Below are positions 11,179-22,256 of a stretch of 64,000 nucleotides of DNA, one piece after another; the first letter of the stretch is position 1, and the number at the start of each line of letters is the position of its first letter. The notes below the pieces were generated by a model. That model did no database searches, had not been told where the DNA came from, and worked only from the letters and a program-made list of their open reading frames with translations. The translations under genes and the position numbers were made by a program. Source of the DNA: Phoronis australis (Eukaryota; Phoronida; Phoronidae); the NCBI GenBank assembly GCA_002633005.1, contig NMRA01000134.1, positions 834,364-898,363 of the forward strand, read 5' to 3'.

Positions 11179-14100
11179 GCGTTTACTTGCAGGCGCGGGT
11201 CCATTGGGCGTGCACAGGTGTCTGGACCCCCATACTTGATCCCTCGTACATTCCTAGGGTAGATGAATCTAAAGTGCTCTACTGACGCGCCCCCTTTAAA
11301 TGATCCTGCTTCCCTAAGTGTTTTAATTCATAGGATTTGAAATACCTTACTGTGAGGTTCTGGATAGTTACAAGCCATCTGGGGGTGAGGGACATTACAC
11401 CGAAGGACTGTTACTCAGAAGAGCCTTTACCCCCGAAGAGCCTTTAGTTAGAATTCGCTTTACTTTCGGAGTAGCGGAGCGTCAGAGTATAGACTTTTCG
11501 AAATATAGATCCTTCAAAGAACACAACAAGGAAGTTCGTAACAATATTATTTCGGAGTAACGGCCCTTCGCAGTGAGGACACAATACGACACGCCGTGTA
11601 TTTCGTCTTCACTCCGAAGCATCGATACTCCAAAAACAAAAACTTCGCAGTAACGGCCGTTCTATGCAACAACCCGCCTCTGGTCGTTCCCCCGTCCATC
11701 GTCTCATCTGCAATCTTCAAGCCCTTAGAAATATCCGTTTCCTTTTGTTCTAATTTGAATTAGAGCCCGGGAAATTTTATCAAGCCGTAGATGCAACAGC
11801 CGTTTGTGCCGCTTTCGACGGCCTGATTACGAAATTTAGGAATTGTCCAGGCGACTATAATTTTTTTTTCAAAATCTTGACAGAAACTTTAAAAGGGTAG
11901 ATAGCGATGATGCGGAGTCAAGTCATGGCATGGCGAGCACCAGTGTGTTAATAGCGTTACAGTTGGTAAGTGAGCAAAACACACGAACCATTGCCCGGGA
12001 TGTTCAGGAAAATAATGACAACGACCCCAATTGGTGGATGGTTTTCAGGGGAAAAAATTTATTCGCAGGAAATACATTTTTTAGCAGAATTTTTTTTCTT
12101 AATATTTGGAAAATTCAATGTCACCATTGGAACTTCGAATACCCTGCTGCGCATCCCCCCACCCCTTGACCCCAGGTCGTATGCAAAAGTATTCCCATTC
12201 AATTGCCCCAGCCAATGAAGACGCTCAACAGTTTCCAAAGCAAACGATCCAATGGCTAGATTGTGACGTAATTTTCAGTGGGCACATACATTAAAAATGG
12301 CGTAACCTGAACAATTCTCGAAAATACAGAATTGTAGGCTTATAGGCCTATTTCGAACGGACTACACAAATTGATCCATTTCATGGTCGAAAGCACACAT
12401 ATTTATCGTTTGCTTCATTGGGCATAGCAACTACCGAAGGTAAAGTTCTGAATTGCGAAAACTTAGGCAGAACTTTGTTGCAGGAATATTGTGCCTATTC
12501 CCAGCTCTCTATAAATAACTATTAATAGGCATGTTGTTACTTGTCTGTGCCCTATTGTCAGGTACTTGCTACTGTGAGATACGTGGACTCCGTCCTGCTA
12601 CACCGGCAAAAGTCTTGTACTGTGTTGCTTCTTCCGGTGGCTATTTTGTCCGGCAAAGTATTATAGACAATACATTGAACTCCTACATGTAGCACTGAAC
12701 AAACATAATTCGAATCACATACTAATGCAATGGACTCGTTTGAACATAAATCAGCGCTTTTCGCTACTCTTCTATACATATCACCTAACAATCAAGGTTT
12801 CTTTTTTACCACAAAATGAAATTATTGAGTTATTGTATTCTAAATGTGTGTCATTTTTACAGCGAGAAAAAAGTTTAACAAAGAAATGAGTGTCTGACAA
12901 GAACAGTACACACAAGAGGTCCTGACTGAAATAGCAGCCTTCTAGATGTCATCAAAACACAGAATGCTGCTCTGCGGGAAAGGCTTGTTAGGTCTTCGTA
13001 CAATTTCATTGAACTCACTTCATAATTTTTACCATACACGTGACGAATGGTTATAATTAAACATGGTGTTGTACAAATGTAAAGACCCATACACAGAACT
13101 TACATAAGGTAAACGGAATACATACTGTAATTAACTGTGCGGTCATGTCTTTTAGAAACATTTAGCGTTTTGGGGCTAAATGGTCTTAGTGATGTAGTGA
13201 CCTATATTCTTTTGATAGAAATGTTCGAGACGAAATCTCAAAATAGCCGTTTCAGTCTTCGAATTTATTTTTACATTTCTTTTATGCATCTTGAGTGATC
13301 TTAGTAAAATTCTGATTTGATTGCACCTGATTTACATTTAAAAAAATAAAAAATACGTCTTAGCAGCATTTTAGAAAAGAGTGCATAAATCATCTTTCTG
13401 AGTAAAGTGCCTGGAAGTTTCATTTGAATCCGCTATGATATTTCTGAAAGGTGATGTGCCAAACGGTTGTAACCGTATATGATGAGAATTTTCACACATC
13501 GTTGACAATCAGATCTCGTTGGACGACATCTATCGTGCATGGTTAGGAATTGTTGTTTCCCGTCGTGTTGCATATAGTTGATTTAACGAGGTGTCAGGGA
13601 AGTCTCGGAGTACATTTTAGTCGGACAACATTTCTGTGAAAGCTTTAGTTTTTATGTTTACTCTGACGCATAAAAGATATTATATTTCAATTGCAACCTC
13701 ACTAATCTTATAACAGTGTAACTCTTGTTATGCAAAAATAATGTACTAAGTTCTTGAAAGAAGAAATACTCTTTCTATAATATGGGTGTAAACTTGCTGT
13801 ATAGGCTTAGACCATCAGGAACAAAATGAGATTCTGCGGATTTTACATCTGTTCTGTAACCAGATCACATTGTACCAGTGTGAGACATGCATTAGGGAAA
13901 ATTTGTTCTGTGAGGGAACACTCAGACCAGTGTTACTATTGTAATACATGTATACATTGGTGCATTCCGTAGACTCAAGGCACTCGCAAAGCAGTTCACT
14001 GGTGTAATTTTGCGTGATGTTACCTTTTTCGCTAGTTTCTCGCGTCTGCGGAACTCCCTGGTTTACATAAACGACTTTCTGACAGTTTTAATTCCTGAGA

Positions 14101-15160
14101 AAATGTGTTACGATGCGGGCATTCTCAGTCACTGTTGAATTGTGGCCTATCCTACACTGTATGGAATATGAGTATTCTGACATGCTACAGGTATACGTTG
14201 TAATGTTTTAATATGGTATGTTCAAAAATATTAATTTAATATTTTTACTGCTGTTGATCGATTTACGGATACTCTGTTTCGTCAAAGCTGAGAACGTAGA
14301 CATTTTCGTAGGCACGCCATTCATGTTTCATATTCTAGGTGTTGACTTTGACTTGACGTCATTCCAGTTTTTAGTCTGTGATACGTTGTGCGTCACTAGC
14401 ATATAAAAAGCAGTCATAAGTTTACATTGCGTCTCTTTGTGCGTATCAGTAGGTCCTACTGGTCGGCTAGTTAGTGTGCTTGAATGATTACGCCAACCGA
14501 CAGTTCGCACTTGATTTTAGCAACTACCTCATGTAAAAATTCGAAGTTTCGAGTTTTAAAACTCAAAATTACAAACTCACATAATGCTGGGGTCGTCATG
14601 TGCAAAATAGGATTACACAGACAATTATTCACGCATACCACAATACACTGGAGCTCAGAATAATAGACACTGTTTTGAGTCTATACAAAAGTAGAACGCA
14701 AAATGTGGACTTACGATGTCGAGTAAAACACTAGACCCCGGGTCCTGGACATATTTTTTAATAAAATACCATTGTCACAATGTCAGGTTTGTTTCAACTC
14801 ACTTGAACTACATGTGTGTTACAACAGTAAACTCTTTACATAGCCTCCTTATAAAGCGTGAACACTGCACCGCATGCGCATCTAAAAAACTTATTTGTCT
14901 GTATGGACCATGAACGTGTACTGCAATGTGTTGTAAAATACTTTATTTCAACTTAAAACGGGGACTCACTCTATGCGTATGACCATCCTGTTTGAATTTG
15001 ACTGTGTGTGACTGCGTGATTGCGGCACTGACAGTTACGAACTCACATTCGTAGATTTTCTGATGCACACTGGCGCAATTTTAAACACCTGATGGTAGAT
15101 TATCTGGGCCCTTTATACTGTAGTTATAGAAAGAAAATCCTCACTAGGGCCGTAAACACG
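11179..15160. other. No recognisable gene
   Basis: About 4 kb downstream of the last PDE9A exon. Open frames are short and random-looking. At 11404-11665 short direct and inverted occurrences of TTCGGAGTAACGGCC and ACTCCGAAG suggest an old transposon remnant. Otherwise AT-rich single-copy-looking sequence. It may contain the remainder of the PDE9A 3' region. Confidence 0.5.
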
Positions 15161-15171
15161 AACAGCTACAG

Positions 15172-15313
15172 GGGCGGATCCGAGATTTTTATAACAGGAG
15201 TCGGATCAAGGATTTAAAAAAAATAGAAGGTCTATTTCAACAATTTGAAAATTCTAGATTTGATATCACTAAAATCAAGGGATTAGGGGTCCGGACTTCC
15301 CCCTGGATCCGCC
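15172..15313. mobile_element. CAGGGGCGGATCC inverted-repeat element (MITE-like), copy 1
   Basis: Starts CAGGGGCGGATCC and ends GGATCCGCCTATG, giving terminal inverted repeats around about 140 bp with no coding capacity. Flanks agcta and aacta could be a mutated 5-bp target duplication. Related copies are at 16347-16424 and 54972-55130. Confidence 0.65.
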
Positions 15314-15408
15314 TATGAACTATGCAACATGATAAATCCTATTTCTTAAGGGGACATCATCGGAAGAAAAAGTGATACTTCTGAGATGAGCCTCAGCGCG
15401 GAATTGGA

Positions 15409-15829
15409 CCTGTACCCGGTTGCATGAAACAGTCCCAAATAGGGACTCAACTAAGTTCTCTAAACAAACTGCGTATTTTTGGACTTGTGAAAACATCGAT
15501 TGCCCTTTCTTGTATTGTTTTAGTTTCATTACCAAGTCAACTTTTGACATTGATACAAATCGAGAGTGAACTCTAAGTTTAATTGTCAATATTATCGAAA
15601 ATAATTAGGATCTTTTCATGCTACACCCCCAATTTAAGGACTGGGTCCCTATTTATTTTCAATGAACTCTGGGCTCAGTTTTTACATGTAGTTAAGAGGA
15701 GCTCATAATAAAGATGAAATTATAGAAAAATATTGCACCTGTGAGTCCATAAAGACACAAATGCGCAAAAAGACTTAGGAATGTTAGTTGAGTCCCTATC
15801 TGGGACTGTTTCATGCAACCGGCCACAGG
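15409..15829. mobile_element. Fold-back element with long inverted repeats
   Basis: CCGGTTGCATGAAACAGTCC at 15416 is mirrored by its reverse complement ending at 15822; the arms continue through the small palindrome gtcccaaatagggac and, more loosely, further inwards. Outer ends are cctgtacccgg and ccggccacagg. About 420 bp in total, with no credible coding sequence. Consistent with a non-autonomous DNA transposon. Confidence 0.65.
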
Positions 15830-16346
15830 AGCCCCGGGGTCCCAGTCTAATGCTGAGCTGGCGGAGCTAAATTCCTCTCGATATGTGGCAGGGTATTTTA
15901 ACTCGCGATTTTAACTGGTAAGTCACCAGCCTTGATTACAGTGATTGTCTAGGGACACATCGGAGAAATTTGGTTATTTGTAAGAAAATCACAAAAACGC
16001 AAAGGATTTGGTTATTTTATAGTTCAAGCTAATAACTTCAAGAAGTCTATCCCATCAACAATGACGTCACAAAATGCGATTGTCCCACATCATCTGGAAT
16101 CCCCTTAATCTTTCTTGCGTTTTTGAAGATTTCTATAATTGCGTCTCATTATTCCTGTTTTGGGGATACCACTCGAGGAGAAAAAATGATGTCGTTTCTG
16201 ACACTTTCCCTGTTTTTCATTTACATTCGTTGATCTTAAGGGGCCGATCACGGAGGGGATTCCCGATAATCTAATCATTTACCATTGTTCTGTTTTTAAA
16301 CAGCCTTTCATAGTGAAAGGTCCCCTCTTGAAAGAGTTCTGGGCAA

Positions 16347-16424
16347 CAGGGGCGGATCCAGGATTTTGAGTTAGGGGCCAGGGGGGCCATGGCCCCTTGG
16401 CCCGCCTCCAAATCCGCCACTGGG
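16347..16424. mobile_element. CAGGGGCGGATCC inverted-repeat element, copy 2 (short)
   Basis: About 75 bp between CAGGGGCGGATCCAGG and AATCCGCCACTG. It is flanked by ggcaa on both sides (5-bp duplication if ends are CAG/CTG); an 8-bp match ctgggcaa at 16339-16346 and 16420-16427 is the alternative reading. The interior has a G/C-rich palindrome (ggggccat/atggcccc). Confidence 0.7.
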
Positions 16425-16429
16425 CAATG

Positions 16430-18100
16430 CCTGTTTTGCCATCTGATAAGGTTATGTAGTACCTTCAGCTCTGTGTATTCAACCAACTATCAAAAAACTA
16501 TACATTTTAGGTCAGTAAAAGTATGTATTTTCTGAACGTCACAAAAGGCCTGTAGAATTTGGCTTTTTTCGAACCGGTTAAGAATTGGGTCACGTTTCCA
16601 TGTTGTTCTAATGAAATGTAGCAAAAAACAAAAGTACATCGATGGTAAAACAACCATATCAGTCACATGACCAAATTTTATTGATATAAATGTCAATGGT
16701 GAGATCTCAGGACCACTGTTACAGTTTTCAAAAATATCACTTGGTTTTCGTTTTATGCAACTATAAAGTATTTTCATGAAAATCATAAAAGTTCCTTTTG
16801 ATAGCCCTCATGGGAAAACGAAACATTTTAAGAGCAATTCCTAACTGCGTCTTGGAGAACTATGCAAAAAGCCCAGTATCTTAAAAGTTCGTTGCCAATA
16901 GTATTGTGTGTTGCAGCCAAATAGATGGTGCGCACGTGGTAGTGCATGCAACAACACGCGAATACTTTGATAAGTAAATACCTTTGTCATTAGTTTGCAG
17001 CGTTGTGAGTAACAAACAATAGATTACAACGAGTTGCGAAACTAACGGCTATTTGACTGAGACGACATCTCAATACTGGAGAAGGAACTACTATACAGTG
17101 CCACAAGTTACCAGTCGCTACCGCACCCACCAACGCCCCACGTCGGAGACACAGCAAAAACTAACCCTCTAGAACAATCACCAACTGTTTCAAATTAACT
17201 AATATAACAGGATGAGCGTCTATACCTCGAGGCGTGAGGACGAGGCTGGCCGTTTAAATCAATGAGCTATATACTTATATTTATCTCATTGGTTTAAATA
17301 ACGTGTGTAATCACGTCTCGTGATGAACTCTCTCGTGGCAAGTCAAAATGGTTCAGATGATTATGCTAAAGTGAACACTTCTTGTGTAACTACTATTGCG
17401 TAACTACAATTGTGATAGATCCTGGATATGGCGCTAATTCCACTGTCAATTGCGTAATAGGCCTACTACTATTGTGACAGATCCCAGAGAAGGGATTTGC
17501 GCTGATCCCACTGTCATGACAGACTATCAGTGCTATCCTTGAGTGCGACGGCACTCAATCCAATCTGTTACAAAGCTTAATTACAAATTGTATAATAAGT
17601 ATACAAAAATGACATGATTTTGCATGACATCATTATATTACACGTTTCATATTAATCCAATCAGCCATTTCCGAGATATGATGTTCCGAAGTTGGACAAA
17701 TTTGGACATTTTTAGGGTCCTATGTAACTTAACTCAGAAATTTACAATCCAGGCTTATGAAACCACGAAACATATCCATGCAAAACATCTCAGCATCAAT
17801 ACGAGTGCCCTAAACCGTCAAAAACCGAGACTCTAAATCCACAAACATTTCGTTTGGAGGCGGTAGGGATGAATTATTTATGAATATGGAGTTGTTCCTG
17901 CGACACTAACTGTGTAGACCAGACTTATGGATGAAAAATTTTTAGGTCCCTGTATGATTAGTAAAACGGCTTGTCTTTAAGTTGAAGGGACTTCAAAGAG
18001 TTCGAAGAACCGACAATCCTATACAATGATTTCTAAGTTTTTGAAGTACAAATTTATCCATTATCTTAAGTTTTGAAAAATTGTTCGATGAGTGTACCAA
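16430..18100. other. No recognisable gene
   Basis: AT-rich sequence with short, unsupported open frames on both strands. No splice-bounded conserved segment was recognised. Confidence 0.45.
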
Positions 18101-18103
18101 ACC

Positions 18104-18155
18104 CCAGTAACACCTGTCATCATGCTACGGGTTGATGACGTCCAGGTGTCACTGG
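18104..18155 (+). other. Strong stem-loop upstream of AATAAA
   Basis: Left arm CCAGTaACACCTGTCATCA (18104-18122) pairs with TGATGA-cgtc-CAGGTGT-c-ACTGG (18133-18155): three helical blocks totalling 18 pairs, a CGTC bulge and a 10-nt loop. An AATAAA follows at 18206-18211 with GT-rich sequence after it. Could be the 3' end of a transcript from the + strand (PDE9A or a retroelement). Confidence 0.6.
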
Positions 18156-18205
18156 CGACAAGCACCAGCAGTCATGTCTTCGGGATCGTATATTTTTAAG
18201 ATTTC

Positions 18206-18211
18206 AATAAA
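18206..18211 (+). terminator. Candidate polyadenylation signal (AATAAA)
   Basis: Canonical hexamer 50 nt after the hairpin, followed by ttcttctaacctaacc and then a G/T-rich stretch. No exon could be tied to it with confidence, so it may belong to PDE9A, 7 kb upstream, or to an inserted element. Confidence 0.3.
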
Positions 18212-18345
18212 AGTTCTTCTAACCTAACCATCAGAAATCTCGAATTTGGCGCGGTGTATTTGTCAAAAATGTTATTTCTAGATTGCAGTTAGCGTGGTGA
18301 CGAATCAGTTGTTAACACTGGCGAATTAGTATGTTGAAGGCCAGG

Positions 18346-18361
18346 NGGGGGGGGGGGGGGG
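18346..18361. repeat. G homopolymer with an undetermined base
   Basis: One N at 18346 followed by about 15 G. A sequencing or assembly ambiguity in a low-complexity tract. Confidence 0.9.
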
Positions 18362-18969
18362 TGTCACCTCATGTTGACAAGGTGCCCCCCAGGCGTGTAT
18401 CAAAATTGCCGATAACCCCTATTGCGGGTGCCTGGTCTGCTAATTCCCACCCCTTTTGCGGGTAGATTTTTCTGACTCACCTCCAGGAAATGGAAATTTA
18501 GGGACTATTGGACCCCGCGCAGGTCCACAAAACTTGCTGAAAAAGTACCGCCTACCAGCAATTTGTGGTACAAGCCTGCAAGCACCTTGTCAATACGAGT
18601 GATCCCCCGGTTTCAAGGCCAGGAGGTAGATACCAACCACTGTTTATGAGAAATAGTGTGGGAAAACCAAATTATTAATTAAAAAGGCAGACGTTGAATT
18701 TTGTTCAAACTATTAAATGAAAAATACGAATGGGCAAAAACAAACCAATAAAATATAGCAGCCTGCTCCTAAATGTCAAACAAGATAAATATATTTGAAA
18801 GAAAAGCAGTTTCAGAAATAGCATGGGCATAGATACTTCATACACCATTTTTAAATTTTACTTAAAAGTTGGCTACTTGTGCAAGCCTAAATTCTCCACA
18901 AGTGGAGTACTGTACCCCTCAGAGACTCTGTTCCATCCAGGGCAGAAAGTTAGATAGACAAATAACACA

Positions 18970-20339
18970 AGTAAAATAAAAGAAAATGTTTATTGAGACT
19001 ACATACAGTAAAGCAGACAAACAAAGGATGGAGGGGAATCATTTTAAAACCAGCATACACTCACAACACAACACAAAGACACTTTCTATTGAGTTTGTTC
19101 CAAAGGTTAGAATTGGATCTCCCCATTAACATTTGACCACAGACAACACAAGTGTCCAGTTCCCCAATGCAAGACACTGGTGAATGAAGGCTAACATGAT
19201 CACCTGCAATAAACAGTGATGTCTTGCGATGACACGTTTGATCTTGCTTTTCTCACAAAAATATGTACTATGGAACTCCGCTCAGGATTCGTTATATTGT
19301 TCCAGCATGACATATATATCACCCTCTAGCCAAAGCATCATACCTATATAACACATATTAAACGGAAAAAGTGGAATGCTTTCAGAAAATAAAAATATCG
19401 AACTTTGTTCCAAATTAATTATATATCATTATTACTATCAACATATACATAAATCGATACCCTTTCCATTGTAATGATAAGCACAGTTAGCTAGCTGAAC
19501 ACATACACCAAGTAACCACTGAACATGTATTATAATAACAAGTATTTAAACGTCCACAAAAATGTTCTGCACCTGTATAAATAAGCTAAACGCAGCCATG
19601 TCATTCCATAGTTTGCTAAATCACTGAATAAAAGAGACAAGTTGAGAAAGAATACAGAATACCAACAACATTTACTCAAAAGTGGTATATACACCAAGGA
19701 TATATGTAATGTGTAGTCTGTAATATTAAGTAATGGAGAACGCACAAATTTAGAACAAAGAGCTGGTTCGCGTAATCTCTGAGAATAACCTACCGCATCC
19801 TTATATAAAAAATGATAAATTTGACAAACTATCGCTGAATTATCTGTAGCAACAGCAGCAATGAATGAAATTTGTTTCACTAAATCATGATTTGTATCAT
19901 TTTAGACAGGCTCCAACATAAACAGTTGATAAGAGATGGTCAACATGACACAGAAGAACAATGGTAACCAACATAAGTTCAACAAGAGTATAAAACAGGA
20001 CACTGCTGCAAACCCAAAACACATCTGAAATCTATGTAAAATTCAACCGGTGCACAGAATGAAGAAAACAGAAAAAGACAAATTGAACTTTGTGCACCGA
20101 TCCACACTCAAACTAGTCTAGCAGCCATAATGAAAGAATCGTCATCATCCTAATAATCTCACAACACACACAGTATTCGTAGACAAGAGTAGAGTTCTGC
20201 TACAGCTCTCTGAGGGACGTCGTGTGGCAACTGCCTCCCGACATCACTCGTGAACAGGGTGTGGGTCATGAGATTGCCAACTGAGGGCAGTAGTGAGCTG
20301 TGTGGAGTATGGCACCAGTGCATATTATGTCTAGAACGT
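18970..20339 (-). other. Probable 3' UTR exon of the Ig superfamily gene
   Basis: Preceded on the minus strand by a good acceptor (catttctattgcag, ending at 20340), and reached from a strong donor GTG|gtaagtgc at 21979 that lies 6 nt after the stop codon of the last coding exon. That placement, under 50 nt from stop to junction, avoids nonsense-mediated decay. The exon contains a 9-bp perfect stem (20048-20056 with 20091-20099) and a 54-codon open frame (20323-20159) of unknown meaning. Inferred from splice-site quality, no transcript seen. Confidence 0.5.
18989..18994 (-). terminator. Polyadenylation signal of the Ig superfamily gene
   Basis: On the minus strand AATAAA (plus strand tttatt) with a T-rich context, downstream of the probable 3' UTR exon. 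It is the best candidate 3' end for the Ig gene; cleavage would be expected within about 30 nt at lower coordinates. Confidence 0.5.
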
Positions 20340-21494
20340 CTGCAATAGAAATGAAATGTGCAGTAACATGTTAAGACGAAATGAATGTTGAATTAGCTGA
20401 GCAATATTGGTTATTGTCTACTTAATATTCAGATCAACAGTATTTCAAAACACTTCAAACTGTATAGAATGTAGGACAGTTGTAAATTGCTTGAAGTAAC
20501 TTAGAAGTAAATTGCTTAAAATTGTAACAAAGTAGTAACACCAGCACAGAAATGCAAACAAGATGCACCCCATCAACCATCAAAAGCTCCGACTTTTCAC
20601 ATATGACTTTGTATCGACTTCGCATATCACAATCCAAGGGTTATATTTGAATTCTCCTAAGTTGAATGAAAGTTGGAGCAAAACTGGATGTGTTCTATGT
20701 CAACCAACAACACCGGTCATTCACTACTTGCACACTTGGTGGCGCTGCAAAAATGATAGTTGTGTAGGGCACAAGGCCTCATTTCATAATGTCAGTTTGC
20801 CTGTGAGGCAAACTTAGGGACTTCAGGGAGTATAAGCTGGTCAGATGTTATCAGTGATTTGAAAAGGCCTTTGTCTGGACTGGGCTGCAGGCAATAAACA
20901 TGGTAATTAGGTCTGACCAGTTGTGAACTACATACTTTCATTCACACTGGCCACATTTAGCATCAAGTTAACTATCTCTAACAAAACTTGATCGATTTTT
21001 GTGGGAGAAAATGGTCTTAACTCAATTTTTTACAAGAAATTCAAATATGGACTCTGTTTTTGTCCACAAAAAGGGCTAAAAATGATAACAAACGTCCTAA
21101 TTCTTCAGACACCTCTTATCCTACCACAATCAGATTAAATTGCAATAAAGAGTAATTGAGTGGAAAGACCTGCTGTTTCTGACCGTCCTGACTAGCCTGC
21201 CTGATACAGCTGGACAGTCGATCACGACAATATAACGTTATGTTAGCATCAATTTTAACAATGTAAACGTGAAAGTATGCGGGCTCCAAACATGCAGAAC
21301 CGTTGTAGCTCAGACATAATGCCTCGTTTTCAAGTATAATTGCGAATTCGTGAAAGTAGTGAATTCCACTCCAATATCAGTAAAACCTCACCAATTTCGG
21401 ACAAAAAATGATTGAGAAAATTACATTTTTTCATTTCTCAACGGTCTTCTAATATTGTTGTGAACGCCCAAAATATTGTCTGTTAGTTACTATG

Positions 21495-21570
21495 GCAGTG
21501 TGTCCTGGTTGATAAGTGCCCGCTTTCTTCACTCGAGGTCATGGGTTCGAGTCCCACCAGGTCACACTGC
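21495..21570 (+). repeat. tRNA-like hairpin / SINE head
   Basis: GCAGTGTGTCCTGGT pairs with ACCAGGTCACACTGC (14 of 15 positions), enclosing a perfect RNA polymerase III B box GGTTCGAGTCC and a TGGTTGATAAG A-box-like segment. The inner part does not form a regular cloverleaf, so a tRNA pseudogene or tRNA-derived SINE is more likely than a working tRNA. It lies in the putative 3' UTR intron. Confidence 0.5.
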
Positions 21571-21985
21571 TAAACCCTTGAGCCAGGTTTCTAGCTCCTC
21601 ATCTCGGTTTTAACTATATATTAATAAAGCGTAAAAATATTTCCAGGTGATAAGTGCAATGGGCCCACATGCGGGGCCTGCGCACGTCTGGTACAATGTG
21701 TATCAGACTGTCTGCAATTATTTTTTTATACTATGGTACACAGTTTGGATATGGGAAAGCATCATTTTGTTTCTGTACCTCATTTATGAAAAAATGAGAG
21801 AATTTCACCAGTCTGCCATAGTGTGTCTTAAATTGGTGAGATTTTACCGTTGTCTATTACAAGTCTAATACCAAAAATCCAAGTGTGTAGACAGGGATAT
21901 GCAGTATCTCTCTTACAGCACACATTTGGTTGCAGAAGATGTTACCTCCCCTGCATCACATTATCTCTCCTGCACTTACCACATC

Positions 21986-22256
21986 TCATAATGTGTTAAG
22001 GAGTGCTGCAGTCAACATGGCAATGCTAGCTGCCAACACACGCCCTGAGTTCTTCCCACTATCGGGGTCAACAACAGGCGCAGGCTTTATAACTTTAATG
22101 GTGACCGACTTGCTGGCAGTGATGTACTTTCCATTGTTGTTCTGTTCAGCCTTGCATTCGTAGACACCGGCCTGGTTGAGTGCAACCTTGTTAATCATAT
22201 ATGTTTTACCAACACCCATGGCATTAGGGTTCTTGGCATTGTCAGTCTTCCTGAAC
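21986..22256 (-). CDS. Ig protein exon 7: second half of Ig3, stalk and C-terminal hydrophobic tail
   Basis: Acceptor ttctcacag, first G completes tryptophan 296. It encodes FRKTDNAKNPNAMG, then AGVYECKAEQNNNGK with the closing cysteine of domain 3, the stalk VIKPAPVVDPDSGKNSG and the hydrophobic VLAASIAMLTAALLNTL, then TGA at 21988-21986. The absence of a charged cytoplasmic tail favours a GPI anchor over a transmembrane protein. Confidence 0.93.

Noticed and set aside
18104-18200. Hammerhead ribozyme
   Set aside because: A TGATGA plus stem is present but the GAAA segment and a proper stem III with UH cleavage site are not; GACAA stands in its place.
21495-21570. Functional tRNA gene
   Set aside because: A perfect B box is present, but the D and anticodon arms do not form and the outer stem is far too long.
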